Shown: positions 1 to 6,341, counted from the stretch's first letter. The stretch is DNA of 13,774 nucleotides from Gallionellaceae bacterium (GCA_030646595.1 JAUSKS010000137.1:1-13774), one strand, 5' to 3'. Program-made: numbers and translations. Notes: generated by a model not told the origin, from the sequence alone.

Positions 1-883
1 CGGCATTGTCCGACCCGAGAAGTAGCTCCATGATTTGAGCGATACCAGGCCCACCGTCTGACTGATATTTGCGTAGTGGCGACGTACCCGTTGCTTGACA
101 CATATCTTCCTGGGGAAGACGGATGATCCAACTTCCATCGCTTGAGGGTGCTCGGTCGAATCGTTCTACAACGAGAATTTTTTTGTCTTCGAAGTGTTCG
201 ATTTCGCACCTCGCTATCGGAACTTTGTAAGCATTCACGATTTTCGAGGACAACCATTCGTTCTCAACCGAGGTACGCATATCGGCCTGCATATGGCCGA
301 CCAAGCCTAAGGGCAGTTTGAAAATGTGAGTTGTCGGAGTGCTCCCATGGGGAAGGAGCCATTGACCCTTATGGTGCAATAAAGCAGTTTTTTCTTGAGC
401 GCCCGCAATGGAAAGTCTTAAATCTTCATCGTGCGCCTGTTGCCCCAATGCTTGAGCTGATGTGGTGTTGCGTAGTAGTTGGGCGATTTTGGCTACGCTC
501 AATATCTTGCCCCTGATTTCATACAGATCCGACGGTGCTTCATTTTCCGGAAGAAGTTGTATTGCACCAGCGCAGTCGCGGCCCAGCTTCGCCAGCAGTT
601 GAAAGGCATCAACCCCCCCCGTTTGGTGACGCTGAGCCAAGCGACGGCGAATGGCATCGTTGTCGGGCAAGAGATTGTCGAAATAGTCAGTAACGATCTG
701 TCCTTGGTGGGTCGCATTTCCCGGCAAAAATGGAAGTGATAAAGATAAAGGGCGGCCTTGTTCATCAGTGAGCCACTCATTGAAGTAGCCAAGTCGTTCG
801 CCTTGTCGGGTGATATCCCAATACCCTACCGGGATGCCGTTCATCCAGATGTTCAACTTTTGTGTCTTTGAGCGGCGCCCCAT
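1..883 (-). CDS. hipA: HipA-type serine/threonine kinase toxin (partial, runs off left edge)
   Basis: The reading frame opens with ATG at 883-881 and stays open to the window edge. The first 294 residues are present; HipA proteins are usually about 430-440, so the C-terminal third is missing here. Visible HipA features are an N-terminal lobe with DYFDNLLPDN (residues 66-75), GVDAFQLLAKLGRDCAGA (90-107), the LSIAGAQEKTALL segment (157-169), TPTTHIFKLP (182-191), VERFDR (239-244) and QEDMCQATG (259-267). In E. coli HipA the serine of the SIAGAQEK loop is autophosphorylated; the equivalent here is S158. The catalytic aspartates would lie beyond the edge. In the family the kinase phosphorylates glutamyl-tRNA synthetase (GltX) or another aminoacyl-tRNA synthetase and induces persistence. 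The start lies 2 nt after the hipB stop (TAATCATG), so the two genes are translationally coupled. A run of eight G on the coding strand (613-620) falls at codons for T-G-G-V (residues 88-91). Confidence 0.9.
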   Translation of the reverse strand, partial: MGRRSKTQKLNIWMNGIPVGYWDITRQGERLGYFNEWLTDEQGRPLSLSLPFLPGNATHQGQIVTDYFDNLLPDNDAIRRRLAQRHQTGGVDAFQLLAKLGRDCAGAIQLLPENEAPSDLYEIRGKILSVAKIAQLLRNTTSAQALGQQAHDEDLRLSIAGAQEKTALLHHKGQWLLPHGSTPTTHIFKLPLGLVGHMQADMRTSVENEWLSSKIVNAYKVPIARCEIEHFEDKKILVVERFDRAPSSDGSWIIRLPQEDMCQATGTSPLRKYQSDGGPGIAQIMELLLGSDNA

Positions 884-885
884 GA

Positions 886-1281
886 TTACCAATTTTCCTT
901 CTTCTGTCTGATGGAAATAATGCGGCCCGGTTTTATAACAGCTGACGATTTCTTTTTCTTAATAGTTTCTGCGCTGGCTATTTTGCGGATCTTCTTATTT
1001 GAAGTTTTGACAACAGTGACGTTCTTGCCCATAGCAGAGGAGATGCGACTCATGCTTGTGACGGAAACGGCTTGGTTCAGAGAGATTTCAACACCCAATA
1101 TGCGCAGCACCATGAAAAGCCTATCAAGCGTGGTTGTCGCCGGATTGGCTTCAAAGTAGGCATAACTTTGCTGAGTGATTCCCAACTTTTCGGCCATGGC
1201 TGCCTGAGTTAGTCCGCGCTCCTTGCGAAACCCCTTGAGAATTAAAGGCATCTGGCTGAGAGTCTTAATGGGATAGTTCAC
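886..1281 (-). CDS. hipB: HipB-type XRE-family antitoxin and autorepressor
   Basis: This 131-residue protein has an N-terminal XRE helix-turn-helix (about residues 10-60: LILKGFRKERGLTQAAMAEKLGITQQSYAYFE, then TTTLDRLFMVLRILGVEISL). A long lysine-rich tail follows (KKIRK, KKKKSS, RQKKENW). HipB proteins bind operators in their own promoter and neutralise HipA, which fits the kinase gene 2 nt downstream. I chose the GTG at 1281-1279. It has a GGAGG Shine-Dalgarno (1291-1287) at 5-nt spacing, and the protein then begins VNYPIKTLSQMP. An ATG at 1335 in the same frame would place the N-terminus inside the predicted promoter and operator, so it is unlikely. The basic tail is longer than in E. coli HipB (88 residues). 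Whether it contacts DNA or HipA cannot be told from sequence alone. Confidence 0.85.
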   Translation of the reverse strand: MNYPIKTLSQMPLILKGFRKERGLTQAAMAEKLGITQQSYAYFEANPATTTLDRLFMVLRILGVEISLNQAVSVTSMSRISSAMGKNVTVVKTSNKKIRKIASAETIKKKKSSAVIKPGRIISIRQKKENW

Positions 1282-1306
1282 TTTTTCCTCCGTTATAAAC
1301 TTTGTG

Positions 1307-1335
1307 TTGATACAAATTACGGACTGTAAAGTCAA
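1307..1335 (-). promoter_or_regulatory. Predicted hipBA promoter
   Basis: On the minus strand a -35 box TTGACT (1335-1330) is followed after 17 nt by TATCAA (1312-1307) as -10, about 25 nt upstream of the hipB GTG start. The -35 box lies inside a CTGTAA-N7-TTACAG palindrome, the arrangement expected for autorepression by HipB. Confidence 0.6.
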
Positions 1336-1395
1336 CTTACAGCCCTATGTTTGTATATTACATTTACATAGCATGGCTTGTAAATAGTATTTACA
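1324..1395. promoter_or_regulatory. Three TGTA...TACA palindromes: candidate HipB operators
   Basis: Three dyads lie upstream of hipB: CTGTAA-N7-TTACAG (1324-1342), TGTA-TAT-TACA (1352-1362) and the perfect TGTAAAT-AGT-ATTTACA (1379-1395). Their centres are about 24 and 30 bp apart. hipBA operons are known to have several spaced palindromic operators bound by HipB, so I infer cooperative autoregulation. The first dyad overlaps the -35 box. Confidence 0.55.
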
Positions 1396-1775
1396 GCTGG
1401 TGCTTTGTATTTCTGGGTATCAGTTTTTGTGATTTATTAACTGCTTGTTACTGAGTAACGTTGGTGCATGTCTTAACATTATGTGTAAGCGTCAACTATG
1501 AATGACTTTTAACGGGGGAAATCGAAGTTCCGATATGAGTCGAAAATGACGATTCGAAAAACAGGGGGAACGGACATTCGAGCAAGCTGAACCGATACCA
1601 TTTTCAGAAAATTGCCAGCGTCCGCACCGAGTAGCAGACCTTCATGCACATCATACTGAGTGGCTATTTCTGGCACTGAGCTGACCATCAGTCAAGCAGG
1701 GTGGACACGATTTCCCCCGCAAGGGGAGGCCGTGGTTGTATAGCCGACAAATCGGCAATAACCACGGACTGTGCC
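1396..1775. other. Intergenic stretch without a gene, rich in hairpins
   Basis: I see no coding sequence here. Visible structures are GTTAC-TGA-GTAAC (1447-1459), a 12-bp inverted repeat CGGGGGAAATCG at 1513-1524 and 1708-1719, CCCC-GCAA-GGGG (1715-1726), a hairpin CCGTGGTT/AACCACGG (1730-1737 with 1760-1767) enclosing GCCGA-CAAA-TCGGC, and GTGCC-TCAT-GGCAC (1771-1784). Confidence 0.6.
1513..1719. mobile_element. Possible relic of an insertion sequence bounded by a 12-bp inverted repeat
   Basis: CGGGGGAAATCG (1513-1524) is exactly inverted at 1708-1719, enclosing about 183 bp. The minus strand inside contains a short open stretch beginning near 1687. It starts with a vaguely helix-turn-helix-like peptide (VPEIATQYDVH) but then matches nothing I recognise. 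An internally deleted IS would explain the layout, but no transposase domain remains, so this is tentative. Confidence 0.25.
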
Positions 1776-1967
1776 TCATGGCACTCGGTTAAGCCCCTGG
1801 CAGCGTAAACTCCCTCCCCTTCAAGGGTGAGGGTTAGGATGGGGATGGGGTATAGAGCGCCATGCAATTCAAATATTTACCCCATCCCCATCCTAACCTT
1901 CCCCTTGAAGGGGAAGGAATGGTTCCGTGCCCTGCGAGAGCTTTTTCACGCTTAACCGAGTGCCATG
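1776..1967. mobile_element. Candidate 192-bp non-autonomous (MITE-like) element
   Basis: CATGGCACTCGGTTAAG (1777-1793) is perfectly inverted at 1951-1967 (17 bp). The direct repeat ACGGACTGTGCC abuts both ends (1764-1775 and 1968-1979), as a target-site duplication would. Inside lies a second, long inverted repeat (1811-1852 with 1878-1918). No coding sequence is present. A short frame from 1862 only translates the repeat. No family could be assigned. Confidence 0.45.
1811..1918. repeat. Long inverted repeat with about 42-nt arms (GGATGGGGATGGGGTA type)
   Basis: The arms at 1811-1852 and 1878-1918 pair with one indel and about three mismatches across a 25-nt loop. Each arm also contains a short CCCCTTCAAGGG dyad. 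This would form a very stable hairpin or cruciform and resembles dispersed extragenic repeats of proteobacterial genomes. Confidence 0.75.
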
Positions 1968-1976
1968 ACGGACTGT

Positions 1977-2027
1977 GCCCACGCGGATATCAAAGCGCGT
2001 GGGCAGACAAGAACCCTGCCTGCCCAC
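1977..2027. repeat. Overlapping hairpins GCCCACGCG/CGCGTGGGC and GTGGGCA/TGCCCAC
   Basis: A perfect 9-bp stem (1977-1985 with 1996-2004, 10-nt loop) shares its right arm with a second 7-bp stem (1999-2005 with 2021-2027). The two folds are mutually exclusive. No T-run follows, so neither looks like an ordinary terminator. Confidence 0.5.
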
Positions 2028-2050
2028 CCTACGAAACTTCAACTTCAGAT

Positions 2051-2310
2051 TTACGCACTATGCAGCTTCAACATCGCCGCTTCCAGCTTGCCTTCCACAA
2101 TAAGGGGCGCAATATCCTGCGCGCGCTGCATGGCCTGCTCAATCAATTCTGCTTCTTCGCGGCGGCTCATGCAATACATAATCCACCACCTCCGCCTGCT
2201 CGCCGGTATGCACAGTGCAGATGCGCAGCCGCCAGAAATTTATGTGTCAGTCATGTCCGCTACCCAGATTGAGCTTAGCCACACTTGGTGGCAACTCAAG
2301 TTTTTACGTT
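2051..2310 (-). pseudogene. Decayed second copy of the 3' part of pth
   Basis: The minus strand retains pieces of a peptidyl-tRNA hydrolase in order. These are LELPPSVAKLNLGSGH (compare LDLPPGTAKLKLGGGH in the intact gene), then FWRLRICTVHTGEQAEVVDYV (compare FWRLRIGIGHPGERTDVVGYV), then EEAELIEQAMQRAQDIA, ending EAAMLKLHSA and TAA (2053-2051). The middle is broken. About 33 nt around GGHNGLKDIIAHLG are lost and stops appear there. A small deletion near 2155-2165 shifts the frame. Everything upstream of the LDLPPG region, including the catalytic His and Asn, is absent. The copy lies about 400 bp from the intact pth in the same orientation. Divergence is considerable, so it is an old duplication or a remnant of a foreign homologue. 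It cannot make a functional enzyme. Confidence 0.85.
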
Positions 2311-2339
2311 AATTGAAGAAAATTGCAAATGGTGCATGA

Positions 2340-2597
2340 ATTTGCGCAGGATTAGTAGCGTTGCGGCAGCGTAATGCAGCGATCGAAGGTCTGGGCGTGA
2401 TCCTGCAACCGACCTTCCTGATCTATGAGGCACTGCGGGAAAAGAAGCTGGTGCGTATTCTCCCGGACTGGGAGGCTGATGAGATGACCGTATTTGCGGT
2501 TTATCCGAATCGCAAGTTCCTGCCACCCAAGGTGCGCAGCTTTATCGATTTTCTCGCCGAGCGTTTCGGGCCTGAGCCTTACTGGGATAACGTCTAA
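2340..2597 (+). pseudogene. 3' remnant of a LysR-type transcriptional regulator gene
   Basis: The frame ending at TAA 2595-2597 encodes NAAIEGLGVILQPTFLIYEALREKKLVRILPDWE, then MTVFAVYPNRKFLPPKVRSFIDFLAERFGPEPYWD. This is the characteristic C-terminus of the substrate-binding domain of LysR-type regulators. Only about 80 residues of a usual 300 remain. The DNA-binding helix-turn-helix and most of the effector domain are missing, and the frame is closed upstream by a TGA at 2337-2339. A TTG at 2361 could be read as a start but has no convincing ribosome-binding site. It points towards pth and away from the decayed pth copy. The reading frame of the remnant is intact, so the truncation may be fairly recent. 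Confidence 0.8.
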
Positions 2598-2603
2598 CCT
2601 CAT

Positions 2604-2687
2604 CTGAATAAAGCCAAGATTTGAGCAATTACGTCCGTTGCGATGCCACGCCCGTCACTCAACCTGAATAAATGCCAAGCATTTAGC
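2604..2687 (+). repeat. Imperfect direct repeat, CTGAATAAA-GCCAAG type
   Basis: CTGAATAAAGCCAAGATTTGAGC near 2605 recurs as CTGAATAAATGCCAAGCATTTAGC near 2664, with one inserted base and a few changes. The gap between the LysR remnant and pth (2598-2714) holds nothing else recognisable, and no clear terminator for pth. Confidence 0.4.
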
Positions 2688-2714
2688 CCATCGTTATAAA
2701 CCTTGATTGCTTTT

Positions 2715-3290
2715 TTACGCGCTATGCAGCTTCAACATCGCCGCTTCAGTTTTTCCTTCAAGAAGCAGATGCGCGACGTTGTGCGCTTTTTGCATGGCCT
2801 GTTCTATCAACTCACCTTCTTCACCTTGCGGCGTACGCAATACATAACCCACCACATCGGTGCGTTCACCGGGATGACCTATGCCGATGCGCAAGCGCCA
2901 GAAATCGCGGGTGCCCAGATGCGCGATGATGTCCTTCAAGCCATTATGCCCGCCATGTCCTCCACCCAGCTTGAGCTTGGCCGTGCCTGGCGGCAAGTCA
3001 AGTTCGTCATGCACCACCAGTATGTGTTGCGCTTCGATTTTGTAAAACTGTGCCAAGGCACCTACCGCGCGGCCACTGACATTCATGAAAGTTTGCGGCT
3101 TGAGCAATACTATTTCACAGCCCTGCACTTGAGCACGCGCAGTCAAGCCGTGAAATTTACTTTCTGCCTTGAAAGTAAATTTATGCGTCTGGGCAAATTC
3201 ATCCAGCCACCAGAAACCCGCATTGTGGCGGGTGGCGGCATACTCTGCTCCGGGGTTACCCAGGCCGACAATTAATTTTATTTCATTCAT
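2715..3290 (-). CDS. pth: Peptidyl-tRNA hydrolase
   Basis: This 191-residue cytoplasmic enzyme is the usual length for bacterial Pth. It hydrolyses the ester bond of peptidyl-tRNA released by stalled ribosomes and recycles the tRNA. The family signatures are all present: KLIVGLGNPGAEYAATRHNAG (residues 5-25) with the catalytic His22, KPQTFMNVSG (64-73) with Asn70, VHDELDLPPG (93-102) with Asp95, and GGGHGGHNGLKDI (109-121) with Asn116. The ATG at 3290 is followed directly by the conserved NEIKLIVGLGNPG. The upstream AGG is only a weak Shine-Dalgarno. It is the last gene of the block queA-ispE-tRNA-prs-rplY-pth. The terminator after rplY and 237 nt of spacer suggest it also has its own promoter, which I could not place securely. 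A decayed copy lies downstream at 2051-2310. Confidence 0.97.
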   Translation of the reverse strand: MNEIKLIVGLGNPGAEYAATRHNAGFWWLDEFAQTHKFTFKAESKFHGLTARAQVQGCEIVLLKPQTFMNVSGRAVGALAQFYKIEAQHILVVHDELDLPPGTAKLKLGGGHGGHNGLKDIIAHLGTRDFWRLRIGIGHPGERTDVVGYVLRTPQGEEGELIEQAMQKAHNVAHLLLEGKTEAAMLKLHSA

Positions 3291-3306
3291 CCTATAAAAA
3301 GCATTT

Positions 3307-3436
3307 AGCCACAGAGAGCACAGAGCTCACAGAGAAAAACCAATGGATGGTCATTAATTACCATATCCCTCACCAGGTGTGCATGAAAATGTGTGGAGCC
3401 TGTGTCATCTCTGTGTCCTCTGTGTTCTCTGTGGCT
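3307..3436. repeat. Inverted repeat with 29-nt CACAGAG-type arms
   Basis: AGCCACAGAGAGCACAGAG at 3307 onwards is inverted at 3408-3436 with three mismatches in 29 positions. The two arms enclose about 72 nt of unremarkable sequence. CACAGAG-type repeats recur between genes in many proteobacteria. It lies between the rplY terminator and pth, so it would form a hairpin in any pth leader transcript. Confidence 0.7.
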
Positions 3437-3471
3437 TGAACTGTAGTTTTTAGATTCACACTCACCATGAA

Positions 3472-3512
3472 AAAAGCCCGTCATGCATTTCAGGAAAGCA
3501 TGACGGGCTTTT
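3472..3512 (-). terminator. Rho-independent terminator after rplY
   Basis: A perfect 15-bp stem, AAAAGCCCGTCATGC (3472-3486) with its complement at 3498-3512, has an 11-nt loop. On the minus strand it is followed by further T residues and begins 15 nt after the rplY stop. The A-tract on the other side could let it work in both directions, but no plus-strand gene ends here. Confidence 0.85.
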
Positions 3513-3527
3513 AAACGTAATGCTTAA

Positions 3528-4256
3528 TTATTTTTTTGCCGCAGGTTTTTCCGCAGGTTTTGCTGCGGCTTTGCCATCGGCGGCGGGCTTACCGGCAGCA
3601 GCTTTGCCATCCGCAGCAGGCGCCGTTGTGGCAGCCGCAGCGGCGGCTGTGGCAGCGGCGGCAGCTGCTTCAGCTTCAGCTTCCACTGCACCACGCGGTA
3701 TCTGCACAGTGGCAACGACTGCATCGCCAACATGACCATGCCCGGCCACTTCTACACCTTTAGGCAGCTTGATGTCAGACACATGGATAGAGTGGCTGAG
3801 CGATAGGCTGGCCAGATCCACTTCGACGAATTCAGGCAAATCATCCGGCAAGCAAGCAATATTCAGGTCATTCATAACGTGGCTGACAATACCGCCACTT
3901 TCTTTTACTCCTGGGCAAGTCTCTGCATTGAGGAAGTGCAAAGGCACTTTCATGTGGATCTTTTTATTTTTGTCCACGCGCTGGAAATCGATATGCTGTA
4001 CTTGCTGACGGAATGGGTGCATCTGAAAGTCACGCAGCAGGACTTGTTCTTTTTTGCCATCCAGTTCCAGTGTTAACACGGAAGCATGGAAAGTTTCTTT
4101 GCGCAGGCTATGAAACAGATTGTTGTGATCAATATCAATCAGGGTGGGTTCACGTTCGCCATACACAATACCGGGCACACGGCCAGTCTTGCGCAGACGG
4201 CGGCTCGCACCCGTTCCTTGCGCCTTGCGGGATGTTGCAGTTATTTCAATTTTCAT
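3528..4256 (-). CDS. rplY: Large ribosomal subunit protein bL25, long CTC form
   Basis: This 242-residue protein binds 5S rRNA in the large ribosomal subunit. Residues 1 to about 95 form the L25 domain ([33 protein letters not shown] at the start). Residues from about 100 to 190 form the TL5/CTC beta domain ([47 protein letters not shown]). The tail from about 190 to 242 is a low-complexity Ala/Lys/Pro stretch, probably disordered, and longer than in many homologues. The ATG at 4256 has GGAGAAG as Shine-Dalgarno. It follows prs on the same strand, as is common in proteobacteria, and ends at a strong terminator. The 163-nt spacer from prs holds a double palindrome (4340-4392) and a weaker hairpin GCAGCAA/TTGCTGC (4309-4315 with 4325-4331) in its leader. 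Confidence 0.96.
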   Translation of the reverse strand: MKIEITATSRKAQGTGASRRLRKTGRVPGIVYGEREPTLIDIDHNNLFHSLRKETFHASVLTLELDGKKEQVLLRDFQMHPFRQQVQHIDFQRVDKNKKIHMKVPLHFLNAETCPGVKESGGIVSHVMNDLNIACLPDDLPEFVEVDLASLSLSHSIHVSDIKLPKGVEVAGHGHVGDAVVATVQIPRGAVEAEAEAAAAAATAAAAAATTAPAADGKAAAGKPAADGKAAAKPAEKPAAKK

Positions 4257-4339
4257 TTACTTCTCCACTTCATTTGGAACCATCCGCGACCAGGTGTTTC
4301 CGGGTTACGCAGCAACCAACATGATTGCTGCTAAAATTT

Positions 4340-4392
4340 GGAGTGCGGCGACATGTCGCCGCTTTTAAAGCGCAGACATGTCTGCGCACTCC
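4340..4392. repeat. Double palindrome between prs and rplY
   Basis: Two perfect 18-bp palindromes, GCGGCGACATGTCGCCGC (4345-4362) and GCGCAGACATGTCTGCGC (4370-4387), lie side by side. They are enclosed by GGAGTG (4340) and its complement CACTCC (4387-4392). The unit can fold as two small hairpins or one long imperfect one. It lacks a T-run, so it looks like an extragenic palindromic repeat rather than a simple terminator. It lies in the prs-rplY transcript. Confidence 0.8.
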
Positions 4393-4419
4393 ATACCGCC
4401 AATACAGCTTGGCAGATTT

Positions 4420-5373
4420 TCATTCCATAAATAATGAACTGACCGATTCTTCCGCATTAATCCTGCGCATCGTTTCCGCCAGCAATTCCGCCACACTCAA
4501 TTGGCGGATGCGTTTGCAATTACGCGCTTCTTCACGCAGCGGTATGGTATCAGTTACCACCAATTCATCTATGGCAGAACTCTCAATACGTCCAATGGCC
4601 GGGCCAGACAATACCGGGTGGGTGCAATAGGCAATGACCCGCTCTGCGCCTTTTTCTTTTAATGCCGCTGCCGCTTCGCACAAAGTATTCGCGGTATCCA
4701 CCATGTCATCCATGATGAGGCAGGTGCGCCCGGCTACTTCGCCGATGATGTTCATGACCTTGGCCACATTCGGTTTAGGACGGCGTTTGTCGATAATGGC
4801 CAGGTCTGATTCCAGACGCTTGGCCAGCGCGCGCGCACGTACTACTCCACCTACATCGGGCGATACCACCACCAGATTATTGTAATTTTGCTTCCTCACA
4901 TCCGGCAGCAAAATCGGGCTGGCATAAATATTATCGACCGGGATAGCAAAAAACCCCTGTATCTGATCGGAATGCAAATCCATGGTCAACACCCGATCTA
5001 CGCCTGCGCCGGAGAGCATATCCGCTACCACCTTGGCGGTAATGGCCACTCGCGCTGAACGTGGACGACGATCCTGACGCGAGTAACCAAAATAGGGCAG
5101 CGCCGCAGTGATGCGTCCGGCAGAAGCGCGTTTCAAGGCATCCACCATCACCATGATTTCCATCAAGCTGTCGTTGGTGGGCGCGCAGGTGGATTGCAAT
5201 ACAAAAACATCTTTGCCGCGCACATTTTCCAGCAGCTCGACCATGACCTCGCCATCTGAAAACCGGCCTACTGTCGCTTGTCCGAGGCGGATGCCAAGGT
5301 GCTGCGCCACATCAGCCGCCAGCTTAGGGTTGGCATTACCGGTGAAGACCATCAAGCTGTCGTAGGACACCAT
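4420..5373 (-). CDS. prs: Ribose-phosphate pyrophosphokinase (PRPP synthetase)
   Basis: This 317-residue enzyme makes 5-phosphoribosyl diphosphate from ribose 5-phosphate and ATP for nucleotide, histidine and tryptophan synthesis. Family motifs are clear: [20 protein letters not shown] near the N-terminus, [26 protein letters not shown], the [24 protein letters not shown]-binding loop, the [15 protein letters not shown] region, and the PRPP-binding loop [26 protein letters not shown]. The length matches the family. The ATG at 5373 lies only 3 nt from AGAGG. The next codon, GTG at 5370, has a better 6-nt spacing and would give MSYDSLMVF, so the true start may be 5370. The gene lies 51 nt after tRNA-Gln with no clear promoter, so co-transcription with ispE and the tRNA is likely. 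Confidence 0.97.
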   Translation of the reverse strand: MVSYDSLMVFTGNANPKLAADVAQHLGIRLGQATVGRFSDGEVMVELLENVRGKDVFVLQSTCAPTNDSLMEIMVMVDALKRASAGRITAALPYFGYSRQDRRPRSARVAITAKVVADMLSGAGVDRVLTMDLHSDQIQGFFAIPVDNIYASPILLPDVRKQNYNNLVVVSPDVGGVVRARALAKRLESDLAIIDKRRPKPNVAKVMNIIGEVAGRTCLIMDDMVDTANTLCEAAAALKEKGAERVIAYCTHPVLSGPAIGRIESSAIDELVVTDTIPLREEARNCKRIRQLSVAELLAETMRRINAEESVSSLFME

Positions 5374-5424
5374 GCACCTCTTAAAGTAAACAGTGGGTCA
5401 ATACCCCAAACACTTCAACAAAAC

Positions 5425-5499
5425 TGGCTGGGGAGGTAGGGATCGAACCTACGAATGCCGGAATCAAAATCCGGTGCCTTACCACTTGGCGACTCCCCA
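5425..5499 (-). tRNA. tRNA-Gln (anticodon TTG)
   Basis: On the minus strand TGGGGAG at the 5' end pairs with CTCCCCA before the discriminator G and an encoded CCA (5427-5425). The anticodon stem-loop CCGGA-TTTTGAT-TCCGG gives TTG, reading CAA. The T-loop GTTCGATCC is standard. It is 75 nt long and begins 5 nt after the ispE stop and ends 51 nt before prs. This tRNA in the ispE-prs gap is a common proteobacterial arrangement. RNase processing of the joint transcript would release it. Confidence 0.96.
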
Positions 5500-5504
5500 A
5501 AAAC

Positions 5505-6341
5505 TTATATCGCAGCCAAATCATACAAGGGATGAATTGGCAAGCCGCGCGCCACCCTGCCGCGCATGCCAGATGGTAACTGACTCAATACTGCTTGTGC
5601 CTGCGCCTCATCTGCAAACTCGGCAAACACGCAAGCGCCGGAACCTGTCATCCGCGCTTGCGCGAATTTATCAAGCCAGGCAAGGTGTTGTGCCACTTGC
5701 GGGTATAGTTTGCATACAACCGGCTGCAAATCGTTGTGTAATGACCCCAACGAAAGGTCGCGAATTCTGAGGGAAATCGTATCCCGTGTCAATTGCGGAT
5801 GCGCAAAAACCTGGGCTGTAGCGACATGCACGGGCGGAAATAACAGCACATACCACGCTTCTGCCAAGGAGTAGGCCTGCAACTGCTCGCCTATGCCTTC
5901 GGCAAAGGCGTTTTCGCCGAAAATAAACACCGGCACATCTGCCCCTAAAGACAGGCCCATCTCCATCAAACGGGTACGCGTCAGCCCCAGTTGCCATAAG
6001 CGATTCAAGGCCAGCAAGGTGGTGGCCGCATCGGAGCTGCCCCCGCCCAAACCACCTCCCATGGGAATATGTTTCTCCAGCGTGATGTCCACACCCAGCT
6101 TGCAGCCGCATTCCTGTTGCAGTAAGCGCGCTGCGCGTACACATAAATCCTGTTCCGGCGGCACACCCTCAATATCATTCAGCCGACGTACCTTGCCATC
6201 ACTACGCAACGTGAAATGCAAGGTGTCGTTGAAGTCAATAAAACGGAACAGGGTTTGCAACAGATGGTAACCATCTGCCCTGCGTCCCACGATATGCAGG
6301 AATAAATTGAGCTTGGCCGGGGCTGGATAGCTGAGGGTCAT
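5505..6341 (-). CDS. ispE: 4-diphosphocytidyl-2-C-methyl-D-erythritol kinase
   Basis: This 278-residue GHMP kinase phosphorylates CDP-ME in the non-mevalonate (MEP) isoprenoid pathway in the cytoplasm. Motifs are [21 protein letters not shown] (residues 6-26, with catalytic Lys10), the ATP-binding loop [17 protein letters not shown] (93-109), [11 protein letters not shown] (132-142, with Asp135) and the third GHMP motif [10 protein letters not shown] chose the ATG at 6341. It has GGAAGG upstream and gives the family N-terminus. A longer frame to 6449 would only add sequence antisense to no signal and overlapping queA. Its ATG overlaps the queA TGA (ATGA, 6341-6338), so translation is coupled. 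In many proteobacteria lolB precedes ispE; here queA takes that place. Confidence 0.96.
   Translation of the reverse strand: MTLSYPAPAKLNLFLHIVGRRADGYHLLQTLFRFIDFNDTLHFTLRSDGKVRRLNDIEGVPPEQDLCVRAARLLQQECGCKLGVDITLEKHIPMGGGLGGGSSDAATTLLALNRLWQLGLTRTRLMEMGLSLGADVPVFIFGENAFAEGIGEQLQAYSLAEAWYVLLFPPVHVATAQVFAHPQLTRDTISLRIRDLSLGSLHNDLQPVVCKLYPQVAQHLAWLDKFAQARMTGSGACVFAEFADEAQAQAVLSQLPSGMRGRVARGLPIHPLYDLAAI

Noticed and set aside
479..792. Open frames on both strands inside hipA
   Set aside because: They lie in other frames of a clearly conserved HipA coding region.
1282..1335. Upstream ATG for hipB at 1335
   Set aside because: It would place the coding start on the predicted -35 box. The GTG at 1281 has an ideal ribosome-binding site.
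1862..2272. Open frame beginning MQFKYLPHPHPNLPLEGEG
   Set aside because: Its start is a translation of the long inverted repeat, and the rest is antisense to the pth remnant. There is no ribosome-binding site and no recognisable domain.
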